This document shows, piece by piece, positions 32,894-45,421 of a stretch of 64,000 nucleotides of DNA; within the stretch, counting starts at the first letter, position 1, and the number at the start of each line of letters is the position of its first letter. Source of the stretch: Malaya genurostris (taxonomy: Eukaryota; Arthropoda; Insecta; Diptera; Culicidae); contig NC_080572.1 of the NCBI RefSeq assembly GCF_030247185.1, positions 153,186,365 through 153,250,364 of the forward strand, given 5' to 3'. The notes beneath the pieces are model-generated. The model was not told the origin of the DNA, did no database searches, and was given only the letters and a program-made list of their open reading frames with translations. The position numbers were made by a program, and so were the translations under genes.

Positions 32894-33123
32894 GGTCGTC
32901 AAATGGTGAGATAACTAAGTCCTCACAAGTCCCTATCTCATGCCTCCCCGAGCGTCTATGATGACATTTGGTCAATAGAACGGCGTCGACTGGGTGCTAT
33001 CGCCTTCTGCGTTAGTAGCAGAATGAGAGGGTGCGAAATGGCTTGTAGGTTGAAGCCCATCCTAAAATGCAGTGTTTATCATAGTATATTACAACATATA
33101 ATTCTGTTGTTTATTACATCATG

Positions 33124-33167
<44 letters not shown>

Positions 33168-34541
33168 GAAGAGCGTAACTTACACTGCGACATTAACTGT
33201 TATATTGTATCATAGCATATTATTTCAAATATTATCGTCTTACACTATTTTATGTTATTATATACTATGTTGTATGGATTGCATTATATCACATTATATT
33301 GTATTATGTTATAATATATTTTATTATATTATATTATATTATATTATATTATATTATATTATATTATATTATATTGTATTGTATTCTATTATATTATGTT
33401 ATATTGTATTGCATTATGTTGTATTATATTATATTATATTATAGGGTTTATTATGAGTAGTACTACATACCTCTGCGCAAAATATAAATTTGTTTTCCTT
33501 ATAAGTTATCATTTTTAAAGTAACTTTCAATTAAATATCAAGGTCGTCACAAGGTGAGCTTGGTTCTCACTGGTTCCTGTTTCATGCCTACACGTGTGTC
33601 TGTGGTGACAAATGGTCTATGGAAGGCGTTGATGGCAGAATGAGAGGATGAGAAATGACATATAAATTCAAGTAATATAATATCATAGCATATCGCAACA
33701 TATCATTTTATTTATTCTACTATTTATTACATAATTCATTGTACTATATTATATTGTTTTTTATTGTTATTTTCATAATTATATTTATTGTTATTATTAT
33801 TAATTTGTCATCAATAATAATAACATATATTATTTTTATAGATGTAGATATTATTATTGTTATTAGAAGAGAAATATTCTACTTCCTGCAGTATTGCGAA
33901 GATAGAAGAGCATAACTGACACTCTACATTAACTGTTATTTTATATCGTGTTTTGTAATATATTATATTATATTGTATGACATTGTATTATATTATATTT
34001 AATTAAAATATATTGTATTATATTATATTATATTATATTATATTATTTTGTAATCTATGATATCATTTTATGTTATATTAATTTCATTACACTATGTTTC
34101 ATTGTATTTATCAATATAAAATATTTTGCACGGGGGCGTAAAGAGGAGGGAGCATCAGGGCATCGGACGAATTGATGATTGGACGAGGGATTGTGGATAG
34201 CCAGCCCAAGTCACTTGAAGGAAATTTGTTTCCTTCTGAAGGTTTGACATGAGTCTGACGCGCCCTTCTCAAACAAACCATCAGGCGGGTTCAAGCATGT
34301 ATAGCGATATGCTTCATCCATGCACTGGATATTATGGTTGGAAGAGCATCTTTTATTCCCGCGGAATACGAGTAAGTGACTCTACTTACGTATCCGCCCA
34401 ACCCTTTTTGTTCGCTTTTCGGTAACAGCTATAGTAAGAAGGTGAATGGATGAGTCATATCGGGGCTACTGTAAGTCTACCCGCATCCACTGGCAAGTCC
34501 TTGAACTGATGAACTTCACTTCACATCACATCACATCACAT
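32894..34541 (+). mobile_element. Non-coding retroposon, copy 2 (22-bp TSD)
   Basis: It is flanked by an exact 22-bp direct repeat (32872-32893 and 34542-34563). It shares the 5' start GGTCGTCAAATGGTGAG, the dimeric interior and the 3' block CTACTGTAAGTCTACC then GCATCCACTGG with copy 1. It ends in a different simple tail, (CACAT)n, rather than (CATA)n. ATT and ATATT arrays are shorter than in copy 1. Confidence 0.85.
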
Positions 34542-34563
34542 CAAGACAACAAAGTATGTATAA

Positions 34564-34879
34564 AGTAACAAGATTCTATAAGTTGCTGTATAGGAAATGG
34601 TAGTTACACTGACGTCGCTCGGCAACGTCGCTGCGCTGGACTGTCAGCAAATTACAGATTAGTGCTGCAGCGACAATACAAAAAATAGAACGGCATCGTA
34701 GACCAATTTCAAATTTGACAGAAGAACTGGTCGAATAAATAAAACTAGAACGGCTTGCTGGGGATACGTTTGTTCCAGTTTCTGTTCTATTATAGATCTT
34801 CCATATAGAACTTCTAGCTGCTGAATTTGCTCTTACGATAGAGAAAACTTGATTATGTGCGACTGAGAGAATCGAAGTA
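34564..34879. other. Repeat-like intron sequence
   Basis: 34700-34845 resembles 31780-31925 (foldback family fragment). The rest shows nothing I can assign. Confidence 0.5.
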
Positions 34880-35579
34880 CACGCTTAAAAATAGTTACTC
34901 AAAAATGAGTAAGATCTCACTCATCTACAGAAAAAGTGGAACAACTCTAATTTAGAGTAACTCCGAAGTTACTCAAATTTGAGTTCTTCCACTGGAAACG
35001 ATATTTGGATAAAATCTACTCATTTACTGAGTAATACTTTATTTGTACATCTACCAAAAACTCAAATTTTGAGTGAAATTTTATTTCACATATACCAAAT
35101 TTGCAAAAAAAATTGCTCCTTTTCTGAGTGTATTGTATTAAAATATTAAGCAATTGAACTCAATACTATTTCAAGTGGTGGTTGCTTGGAGTAGTGCTTC
35201 AATCGCAAATTAACATACATGTCAGTTATGCTCAGGCACCAATCATACACTTATTCCTCATAAATGACATTTGAGCATATTCGGTTCCATTCTAAAGCAC
35301 AACACGAAGTTTATCATTCCGGTTTTTGCAAACACAACACCGTTTATGTTGAGCGACTCACCCTCGAAATACGCGATCTCACTAACAAAATATACAACCT
35401 GTTGCTACAAATGGTTATTACAACTTTTAGACTGATCTTGCGAATAGTAACAAAAAACGAGTTATTGCGTTAAACTTAAATTTAGAGTAGGAGGTACTCA
35501 ATATCATTGATGATAACTACTCAATTTTTGACGTTTCCATGTATCATTTGAAAATGAGTAACAAGAAAAACTAAGTGTG
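34880..35579. mobile_element. TA-flanked MITE (CACGCTTA ends), copy 3, inverted
   Basis: It starts CACGCTTAAAAATAGTTACT and ends AACTAAGTGTG, flanked by TA at 34878-34879 and 35580-35581. It is in the opposite orientation to 8725-9419 and 12807-13495 and diverged from them, so it is an independent insertion. It lies in the intron just downstream of the large myosin exon. Confidence 0.8.
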
Positions 35580-35854
35580 TAAGCTATACATAGAATCAAT
35601 GACAGATATATTTGTTACTGTTGTATGTGTTTGCAATTGTCCCGAGGATCTTGCCTCATAAACGCCAGTAACAATATATTTGAAATGTGAAAATCAAGGA
35701 GTGATTCGAGAGCTGTTGCCGGAGCAAGATGTCTTGTAAGATTAAGACTAATCGCAAACACCCACTTCCTACCATAATATAACGCGGCTAGTTTTGAATT
35801 CACACCCAGCCCCGTATAGTCATTTTTGATGTCAAAAATATAAATTTATCTTAC

Positions 35855-38800
35855 CGTTGGCCATAAAACGGATGATCCTCTTTTTCCAGCTTCCATTCTT
35901 AGTATTTGTGTTTTTACAGACGGTGCGTCAGATTTGGTAAGAGGAGTACATTGCAATGCACTCATACCTCCAAGCTGTTGCTCTAAAATCATTCTCCGAG
36001 TATCTTCTAGTTTAGCTGGTACCGGTTCAGTTCTATCGGAGCGAGTGCTACTAGAACGCACTGAATGACCAGCTGTCACTTGTTCAAGACGCTGTCTCAT
36101 TTCATTACTAAGCTTTAGCTTTCCGACACTATTAGGTAATGGTCTATCTACCCCAACATCAAAACTACGTGTCGTGATGCGATTGTTTTGGTTCTGTTGA
36201 TTTTGATCACTTGTTTGATGCGCATTGCTTATATTGTTTTTAATTTGTTGATCTATTTCAAATTCGTCCCACTCAATCCCATTGGGTGATCCAATGGGAG
36301 TATCTAGACTGCTACTAATTTGTGATTGTGGTGTAGTTTTACGATTGGTTTGTCTCATTTTGAACTGTATAAAGTTTTCTTCTCCATCTCCACTAACCGT
36401 ATCCTGTGGTGGAGGCCACCTCCATTTTCCAATTCTCACAGTTTTAGCACGTCCATAAGGATCGAGAAATGGACGAACTTCAAGTGGATCTTTCATTTCC
36501 AATGGTGGTGGTAGCGGTGGTGGGGGGGGAGGAGGTATTAAGTTAGCTGACGATGAATCCTTTCTATTTCTTAGTAAATCAGAAATTGAAGCTGTTGTAT
36601 CAGATTTATTTTTTATGCTAGTCTTACGATTTAATGGAAGAGATGTTGGTGGAGATACTGCCACAATTAGTTTTGGGGATAAGTTTTGAGCGACAGGAGA
36701 TGTTGGAGCATTCTGTTGAGTCAAAAGTGTCTGCAATGCTTGGTTTTGAGCTATCAATTGTTGCTGGATTTGTATATTTTGAGCCATTGCGGATTGCAAG
36801 AAAGCCCGCTGTACCTGTTGTTGATATGCATTGCAATCAATTCCTGCAGGTACATTGAATACTGGCATATTAGTGTCTGAATTAGTTGATGTCATCATCA
36901 TAATAGAATTCGGATTAATTGGAGCAATCGGAGTGATTTGAGATGCAGTATAGCTGTTTGACTTAGGAGAAAATCCATTCGAACCATTACTTTTTGTTTG
37001 ATGAGCGGTGCCACCTCCCTTAATTTTACGTGCAATTTGCTTTTCATTCCGCAGGTGCGATATACACTCGCATATTTGTATTTGATTCAATACATCATCT
37101 AGATAGTATTGAATTTCAATGTTGCTCTTATTTTGAACTTCATTGATATTGTCAATGCCTTTTATGCTAGCGGCAAGTGATCTAGCATCGGATAATTCAT
37201 CTAATGACCCGTCTAGAACAGGACTGAACAAGTCATCCAGAAACTGATCAACATCAGATGCCTGTGAAGGAACACGCACTCTTCTGACATGGCTTGCTAA
37301 AGAAGGTGCCTCGCTCGTATCGGACATAGCAGAGGATCGTATACTTATCTCCGACCGTTCAATATATTTACTTGAATGAGAACCAGCAGATCGTTTGCCA
37401 GCAAATTGAGATTTAACATATCTAGGCTGTGCTTCTTTCAGAGGGGTGATATCATTAGCTGAATGGAATTGATCATTTTGCCTCCGATCTACTTCTGCCA
37501 ATACAGGTTCTGATTCGTTCATTGTACTAATCTCGTTCGTATCTGTCACCAAAAGATCGTCTAGCGATCTCGATTTAGATTTTTCTGATTCGAAATATCG
37601 CTCAGTTAAAATATTTTTACGGGCATCATGCGACGTTTTCCTCACTACAGACTCCATATGAACTGTATACTGTGGTCTTATTTCATTTCCGTCTTCATGA
37701 TCTTCACCTAATGGCGATCCTCTTAATGACGATTGGATTTGTATTTCAGACATGCGTTTTACATGCGGAGGTTCCGGTGGAGGAACTTGGGGGCGTTTGG
37801 GAATGATTTCCGATTCCATTGAACTTTGAGTATTTCTATCCCCGCATCTAAGAAGATCACTACGAGCTGCTGGAAAGGCAGGACAAAGTTCTTTTTCCGA
37901 TACTAAATCAAAAACAAAATCAAGACCGCATGAATCTGTTACCAATCCTCTATCATCAATTACTACAGTCCATCCAAGGTTTGGAATTCCTAGTGATGAA
38001 ATTGATAAAGCAGCCGCCTCTTCGCATGTCGTCCAAGAATCTACTGCAACTGTTTGCATGGTGCCATCCGGTAAAATAAGTCCTAAAGCAGTGTCAGCAA
38101 GTCTTGAGGCTGATCTCCATTCTAACCAAGAAGGAGGAAAAAGACGGCATGGATTCGCTTGAACGCTAGTATCATTTCTCAGAAGTTTTTTCAATAACTG
38201 CTCTTTTGTGTTTTGCGGAGCATTATCCACTATGAATTTAATAAGATATTTACTGAACGCCAAGCCAGGTTGAAAAGCGGACAAACAGTGTGACATCAAC
38301 AGCCATAATTTGTATGACGATGCTTCATCAGCTCTGTAAACCTGATTGCAAATTTGAACGAGTATTTCATCTCGAAGACCTCTAGAGGATAGTCCTTTAT
38401 GTATGATATAGTCTGCCATTATTTTTTCTTTATTTTGATTCATTGTGAAATCAGACGTCCATCGTAAAATTAGTTTGAATATTGCTATTGAATCCTTAAA
38501 GTCTTGATCACGAGCAGCCGCTCTAGATAAAAAGGGTGTAGATATTGCATCGCGCCTTGGAGATAATTTCATTCCGTTGCAGTATACAGAACTGAATTTT
38601 CCAAATGCAAAAAGTTCCAAATCATGTGGTAAATCGGACGCAGTTGGAGGGCCCGGAACAGTTCCCACTACTTTAACTAAATGGCGATCATTATGTTGGC
38701 CAGACCAGTACTCAGATTTGGAAAATATGAACACGAGTTCGGCCGGAATATCCAGGTATGCTGAAGAATTTCGTTCTACTTGCTCTTTTGCAAGGTTCTG

Positions 38801-40100
38801 TGCAACACGTTCTTTATTAATCCGTTCTATATCTCGGCGTCGTGTCAGTTCTATTCTTAGTTTCGCATAACGGATTCTTTGGGCATGTCCTCGGTACAAT
38901 GCCTGTGCTTTGACAACACCTTTTTTTAAGGAAAGAAATTTTTTTCGTTCTCGGTATCCGCGCCATAATTTTTGAATCGCAACTGCTCCTCGTTTACGAC
39001 GTTGAATGCGCTTTCGCGCAAGCATTCCCCGGACATGTTTTTGAATAGTTATTGCTGCTACACGTAGTCGATCAGATCTACTTCCTTCCAATGTACGATG
39101 TAAAGCCTCTCTTAAAAATACTCTCGTAGCTCCAAGTTGAAAATCTGGTCCCTCATTATTTGTTCCGGCCAATAAATCTAATACAAAACGACTCAGCTCA
39201 CGGTATGGTGTTCCTCGTGGTAATGGCATCTTTAGCATATGTTTATATCGTTCAACAAAATGTTGGAATCTCAGTCGAACTGGATAACCACATTGTCGTA
39301 TTTTAATAGTATCAAGCATTCCCAAATATCTCAATTGCTGTAAAACACATGGCATGTCCATTCGTAATGCTTGCTTGTCATTGTTAGGTTTAACACATCT
39401 AACAAACCACGGATTGCATTTGGCCATTGATTGCAGTAGTTGCTGTAAAGAATCAGAAAATCTCGCCGCAACGGTAGGTGTTCTAGGTTTCATAGTAACA
39501 AATCTGCCGTTTATTCCTCTGGGCAAAGTTTTACCTATGTCTCGCTGTGCTCTCAACTGTTTAGTCATTTCACCAACAAGTGGTTCGGTGCTAGAGCTTA
39601 GCAATTCAATGACATCCATTTTTAATGCATCGCGATTTTTTTCTAGAAAACCATCAACGCAATACCAAACTTGTCCAGCATAATGCGTTACTCCGAATTC
39701 CTGTGCACCAATACGTGGCCTAGAATAAAGTTCATTCAATGCATGATTATAGTGACACTTTTCAAGAAAACTCAGGTCATTAGCGCGTGGAAAATTAGAT
39801 TCATCGTCTAATAAATGAAATATTCCCACTGGTTTTTTTGCTAGAAGATGGATAACTGGAAGGTTATCTTCCCACTCTAGTGGTTTCCATTCTAAACGTT
39901 CTTTAATATATTCTGCTTGTTCCAATTTGAAAACATGCTTGTTGAAATACAGCTGAAGACTTTCATTTGCATAATTGATGCACAACTGCTCGAAGGAGTT
40001 TTCGACAAGGTTTTCGAAACCAAAAATGTCAAGTATTGAAATACGATGTGCATCGTATGTGCCTCCCTTATGAACAATTGAATTGATTCGAAGAACTAAC
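35855..40100 (-). CDS. Myo10A: Unconventional myosin XV class, large exon (motor end, IQ, MyTH4, FERM-like, tail)
   Basis: It is a single 4246-bp exon bounded by an acceptor (TTCCACAG before 40100) and a donor (ACG-GTAAGAT at 35855/35854). Numbered from the upstream exon start, switch II DIFGFE is at ~389-394 and the actin-binding region includes CNPWFVRCVKPN. The converter and three IQ motifs (~710-780; ITIQKHVRGMLARKR, AIQKLWRGYRERK) follow. A MyTH4 domain lies at ~885-1000 (LRDEILVQICNQVYR, FLKYLIKF-like), then a FERM-like F1 stretch. A long disordered tail has Ser-rich, Gln-rich and Pro-rich (IPPPPPPPLPPP) segments. By class it is an actin-based motor linked to filopodia and microtubule cargo. 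Further C-terminal exons (second MyTH4-FERM expected) are not in the window, so the downstream intron is over 35 kb. Confidence 0.9.
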
Positions 40101-40154
40101 CTGTGGAACAATAATATAGTTAAACTTAGTGAGTTACTTATAATGAATATTTAC
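40101..40154 (-). other. 54-bp myosin intron
   Basis: GTAAATATTC to TTCCACAG joins ...CTTTAATTG to GTTAGTTCTTCG. The spliced reading is LFNWLVLRINS, which matches the conserved myosin motor. It contrasts sharply with the very large flanking introns. Confidence 0.9.
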
Positions 40155-41248
40155 CAATTAAAGAGTCCAGAGTATAAAGCTTTAGCTAGAGCATCTCTTG
40201 CATCTAAAGCTTGATCTATACTGAGAGGTGTATACAATCGTTCTGATCTCGTTTCAGTTATCCGTGAGGTAAGCGATCGGTGAATGCCTTCTGAAGGAAT
40301 TTGGAGTAAATGTGCGGCCCATTTAATTTCTGCATCAGATCCGATTTCTACACCCTCTTGACCATGTCTTAATTGTCTTCGGTGAAAATAAATATTTCCA
40401 AGATGCAAAACGGAGGCGAGCACGTTCACAATTCCTTCTCGTTCGTTTTCGGATACACCTAGTACTTGCATTGCGCTCTGAAGTGATGCCCAGTCAACAC
40501 GTCCCGGAGAACAATCTGATCCTCCTTGGTTTAAGTAAAAGTACTTGTCTACATCTAACAGACCATATTTCGTACGATCAGTTTCCGAAAGACCTCCGAG
40601 TAGTTCGTAAAACACATGATAATTTCGTTCTCCGGGGGCTTGAGTAACGATTCTAGATTTTTCTAATAAATATTGTGTTATTTTTGCTCCTATGATTGCT
40701 CCTGATTTGAAAAAAATCTCTAAATACTTTCCAAATCTTGAACTATTGTCATTTCTCGTAGTTTTAGCATTACCAAATGCTTCTAACAGTGGTGCAGCCT
40801 CTAATATTTGTTCTGTTATAACGGCAGATGCTGATCCTCCCCCTGGAACTACTGCAGCCAAATATTGCATAACCAGTTTGGTTGATTCTGTTTTACCTGA
40901 TCCCGATTCACCGGAAATAACAACCACTTGTGGTGATGGTAGAGCAGCGTGAGCAGCAGAACTAATTGCAAATAGATGCGGGGGAAGTGTGCCAAGTGAC
41001 TTTCCAGAATACATTTTGGCGATTTCTATACCATACGCATCAGCAAACATTTTATATGGGTTAACTGAAATCAATATACTCCCAGCGTAAGTATATATTA
41101 AGGTGTTATCATAACGTAACTTCAGATTCCAAAGTAAAGAGGCTTCATGGAGATCCTCAAGCTGAGTCATATCTTCTACTCCGGTTGTTCCAAGATCTTG
41201 GCGTGGACGAAAATTACCCTCGCTAGGACTGAGAGTGAAAGTTTGATG
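40155..41248 (-). CDS. Myo10A: Unconventional myosin XV class, motor-domain exon
   Basis: It is an exon of 1094 bp starting after TTTTTCAG at 41249 with HQTFTLSPSEGNFRPRQ. The frame is open upstream of the first Met, and an AG acceptor lies just before it, so the true start codon is in an exon not identified here. VEDMTQLEDLHEASLLWN opens the motor. P-loop GESGSGKT is at ~113-120, switch I NDNSSRFGK at ~166-174, and QYLLEKSRIV and RNYHVFYELLGG follow. The TQLEDL opening and the downstream MyTH4 domain favour class XV (sisyphus) over class VII. Confidence 0.9.
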
Positions 41249-41940
41249 CTGAAAAATAGAAAATATAGTTAGTAAACAAGGATTATATCAAAATATGTAG
41301 CTTTAGAAAGATCTTTAAATGAAGATATTGTTATGATGAAGGACAGTTTTCTATGAGGATTTCATGCTAGCATGAAACGCACAGATAATTATCAGATTAT
41401 AATATATATGACGCAATCAATTCATTCTAGATCTCGACAATCACTACACTAATCAAAGTCTTGTCAATACATTCCTTTTGTGGAAGTTGTTTAAACGGAC
41501 TTCGCAGCTGATTCGTAGAACTGAGTTGAGAAGTAGATCGCCTGTAGTTGCACTTCGTGATTGACCGAATGAGTGGAAATGTATGATGAACCAAGAAAAT
41601 GAAGCTTGGGAGAAGCAAGTCATTTTCATTGTACATACCCACTCACTCCTAACTTTTCATTAAATGATCAATAACGACGTTGGCTACGACCAAAGGCTGT
41701 ACTACTGAGGAAAAGGAAGGAATGTTAGTCCGATATTCGCTGTTTCTAGAGACCGAGGGTACCACTGTATCTCTACAAGCATCACGGGAAAGGAGATGTG
41801 TTAGTAGAGAGGGAAAGAGGTCCGAATATTTTTTGGTAAACAATATGATCTCAACAAAAATTAATTTTCGATACTCAGGAGACATATAACAAGGCTTAAG
41901 AAAAATATAAAATATCCCTACGGAACGATCCGCGTATTGA
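41249..41940. other. Myosin intron, no element recognised
   Basis: No splice-bounded coding segment resembling the myosin N-terminus and no repeat with clear ends was found. A small 5' exon cannot be excluded. Confidence 0.5.
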
Positions 41941-41944
41941 AGAT

Positions 41945-43884
41945 CAAGAGCCCTTTTTCAATTATAGCATCATCAACGTCCACTGCCTACTAGTGACGAG
42001 ACCCGATGATGAGAAGGAAACATTTTATGCGCAGCTGGAACGAATCTACGACAGTTGTCCCCGGTGGGATGTAAAACTCGTCATCGGCGACATGAATGCC
42101 CGTGAGCGGCTGGAGAGTTTGCACGCGGCAAAAAGCGACAACACCCAACGATGCGTAAACTTTGCAGGCCACCTGGAGGTCACCTGATCAAGATACGTCG
42201 CACACGAACGCCGGGACTCAATCTCGAGCAACTTCGTAGTATTCGTACTGCAAAGGAATAGGCGCAACAACTGGATCTAGAGCTACCAACGGAAGAGCAG
42301 TTTAGTGCGGCGTTGAGGAACGATACAGACAGGCGCGGAACAAATAGAACACGGTTTTCCGAAAGCGCCACCAGGAAGACCAAGATCGAGATGCGATGGA
42401 ACAGCTGTACCGCGCAAATGACACACGGAAGTTCTATGAGAAGGTGAACCGCTCACGTAGAGGCTACATGCCACATGCCGAAATGTGCAGAGATACCATT
42501 GGTAAACTTCTCACGAATGAACGTAAGGTGATCAACAGGTGGAAGCAGTAATATGACGAGCATCTGAATGGCGAAGCACAAGACACGGAGAACGACACAG
42601 GAATCACTTTGGGTGCACACTCAGCTGACGACAGATTCCCAGCACCTGATCTGTCAGAGATATGTGAGGAGATCGGCAAGCTGAGGAACAACAAAGCCAC
42701 GGGCAATGACCAGTTACCAGGCGAGCTGCTCAAACATAGAGGAGAGGCACTGGCTAGAGCGCTACATTGGATAATTTCTAAGATTTGGGAGAAGGAGCTG
42801 CTACTGCAGGAATGGATGGAAGGTGCGGTATGTCCTGTCTACAAAAAAGGTGATAAGCTAGATAATTGCAATTACCGCGCAATCACATTGCTGAACGCCG
42901 CCTACAAGGTACTCTCCCAAATCCTTTACCGTCGTCTATCACCAATAGCTGAGGAATTCGTAGGGGCGTACCAAGCGGGATTTACTGGAGCCCGCGCCAC
43001 TACAGATCACATATTCGCGATAAGACAAGTACAGCTATGGAAGCTATGGAAGATCGTGCACAAACACGGGTTTCCGGATAAACTAACGCGATTGGTCAAA
43101 GCAACGATGAATAGAGTGATGTGCTACGTCCGAGTATCTGGGACGCTCTCGAGTCCCTTCGAATTTCGGAGAGGGCTACGGCAAGGTGATGGACTCTCTT
43201 GTACCTTGTCCAATATTGTCTAGGAACGTGTGATTCGAAGAACGAGGATCGACACGAGTGGCGCGGTCTTCCGAAAGTCCGTACAACTTTTAGACTTCGC
43301 TGACGATATTGATATTATGACACGTAACCTTGAGAAGATGACGGAAACATACATCGGACTGAAGGCGAAAGCTAGGCGCATTGGACTGGCAATAAATGCG
43401 TCAAAAACAAAATACATGAGAGGAAGAGGCTCTAGAGAAGGAACACTGCGCCTCCCACCACGGATATTGATAAACGGTGACGATATCGAGGTGGTTGACG
43501 AGTTCATTGTATTTGGGCTCCCTGGTGACCGCCGATAATGACACCAGCAGAAACATTCAGAGAGGTATTTTGGCAGGAAATCGTGTGTACTTTGGACTCA
43601 GTAAAACTCTACAATCGAGAAAAGTACGCCACCGCACGAATTGACCATCTACAAAACGCTCATTAGACCTGTTGATCTCTATCGCCACGAAACCTGGACT
43701 ATGTTGGCAGAGGGCCAACGCGTCCTCAGTATTTTTGAAAGAAACGTACTGAGGACCATCTTTGGCGGAGTGCAGGTGAAAGACGAAACGTGGAGACGGC
43801 ATATGAATCACAAATTGCAACAGCTGCTAGGAGAACCACCCATAGTACGGATAGCAAAAATCGGACGTGTACGATGGGCTGGGT
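41945..43884 (+). pseudogene. RTE-clade LINE (JAM1-like), decayed
   Basis: Plus-strand pieces in changing frames: endonuclease (INVHCPT, PDDEKETFYAQLERIYDSCP, VIGDMNAR), linker, RT (GNDQLPGELLK, CPVYKKGDKLDNCNYRAITL, YQAGFTGARATTDHIFAIRQ, GLRQGDGLSC, LLDFADDIDIM) and C-terminus (YKTLIRP, VLRTIFGG, WRRHMNH, LLGEPPIVRIAKIGRVRWAG). RT motif A with the first catalytic Asp is deleted between IRQVQ and LWKLWK. The element stops abruptly at ~43884, where an L1-type element begins. Confidence 0.85.
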
Positions 43885-43889
43885 TGTTT

Positions 43890-44880
43890 TTAAACTTTAT
43901 TATTCTGGTATACTACTCTGTGAATCTAAAGAACACATCGTCGGGCAATCGCCGACCTAACAATCGCGATGCAACGGCTCCCAAGAAAATAAGCTACGAA
44001 AAGATCCATCATTTCGTCGGATCTGTGCTAGGTCTCAAGCATGGTGAAGTCGTACACTTACAATGCAGATAAAATCATGGCTGTGCGTTCGTTAAAACAA
44101 GTGAACTGGAGATAGCTCAACGTGTCGTAAACGACCACGATAACAAACACGAATTGGAGGTAGATGGTAAAATATATAGACTACGAATCACTCTAGAAGA
44201 CGGAGTTAGACTCTCCGATCTGTCTGAAGACGTGACCGATCGTCAAATAACTGGAGTCCTCTCTGAATGTGGTGATATACTGTCAATACGCGAACTGATT
44301 TGGGATGAAAAATATCTTTTTGATGGAATACCAACAGGAATGCAACGTGAGAATGATAGTACATCGTAATATTCCATATATAGTTAACATTAACGGTGAA
44401 ATAACCTGCTTGTCCTATTATGGTCAAAAACAAACATGTCGTCATTGCAATGAAATAAAAAACTTCTCTTACAGAAGCTGGAAGCTGATCAAAATACAAA
44501 TGCAAATGTTATAAAATCGGCAAATAAGCCAAAGCCTAAAACAAAACCACCAACTGAAACCAAACCACCACAAGCGAAGACGTCAATAGCTCAGCCGGAT
44601 ACAAATGAGCCGGGTAATCTTTGTCCTCTAACACAACCTCAAACTGAGTCCTCAGACATTCTCCCTGAACCTATACCATCTAATGGTGTTAGTGCTCAAC
44701 CACATTTGCGAGCTGCAGTAAAGCCCATGGTGATCCAAAATGATAACACAAGACCTAAACATACTATAGTACAAGATGGGGAAGAATCTGACGCATCATC
44801 AGCTTCCACCAACAGTAGAAGACCACGCAGACAACCACCAGGAAAAATTCGTTGTGATACAAACTAGAAAACCCAGAAAA
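43890..44880 (+). pseudogene. L1-clade LINE ORF1 remnant
   Basis: It encodes YEKIHHFVGSVLGLKHGEV, FVKTSELEIAQRVVNDHDNK, LSDLSEDVTDRQITGVLSECGD then, after a frame change, VRMIVHRNIPYIVNI and a zinc knuckle start (QKQTCRHCNE). This is the ORF1 pattern of mosquito L1-like elements. It is interrupted by stops at 44070 and 44367. Pro/Thr-rich sequence follows to about 44870. Confidence 0.75.
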
Positions 44881-45218
44881 GCAACAAGCGATTGAGTAAT
44901 GGATTATTATAGTTACAAATTGCAACGATAAATATAAACACGATAACCAACACCACGAAACTGGATGCCCTCAAAACCTTTATGAGAGCCAACGAACTAC
45001 ATATAATCTTTCTACTAGAAGTAGAAAATGAACAGCTTGAATTTCCTGGATACAACACAACTGGAACTGCAATTGCTCTCAAACAACATATACAACTTTC
45101 AAGTGTTGAAAAAAGCCTTGATGGTAGCGCTGCGGATTTGTAATACAACTATTAGCAACATCTATTCTCCTTATGGCACAGCTTTACGTGCTGAGAGGGA
45201 ACATTTCTTTAATCATAC

Positions 45219-45421
45219 AAAGCAAAGTCCTGGCATTATATTCCTTCCGTGGAATTTGGCCTTTCTTTTTCAACAGAGTTCGTAGCCGATTCATAGCGTA
45301 CAGAATCATTGCATGGCTAGTGCTACGATCCTACTGACACTAAGAAAACTTATAGGTGGAGATTCGAACATACAACAACTAGCTTGTGAGACCAGTGTCC
45401 TATGCATTGAACTGCCAACCC
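45219..45421 (-). mobile_element. tRNA-related SINE, copy 1
   Basis: It shares ~200 bp with 47245-47444 on the same strand and interrupts the L1 endonuclease between FFNHT and YYLRH-like codons. CATAC-like flanks (about 45213-45218 and 45421-45426) are a possible short TSD. The minus strand carries a B-box-like TGTTCGAATC and a conserved body CGGCTACGAACTCTGTTGAA. This body type is common in Aedes genomes, from memory. Confidence 0.75.

Noticed and set aside
38577..39683. Plus-strand open frames within the myosin exons
   Set aside because: They are antisense shadows of the strongly conserved minus-strand coding sequence.
40101..40111. Myosin frame starting at 40111
   Set aside because: The Met there is inside the 54-bp intron. 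Splicing at 40155/40100 gives the conserved LFNWLVLRINS.
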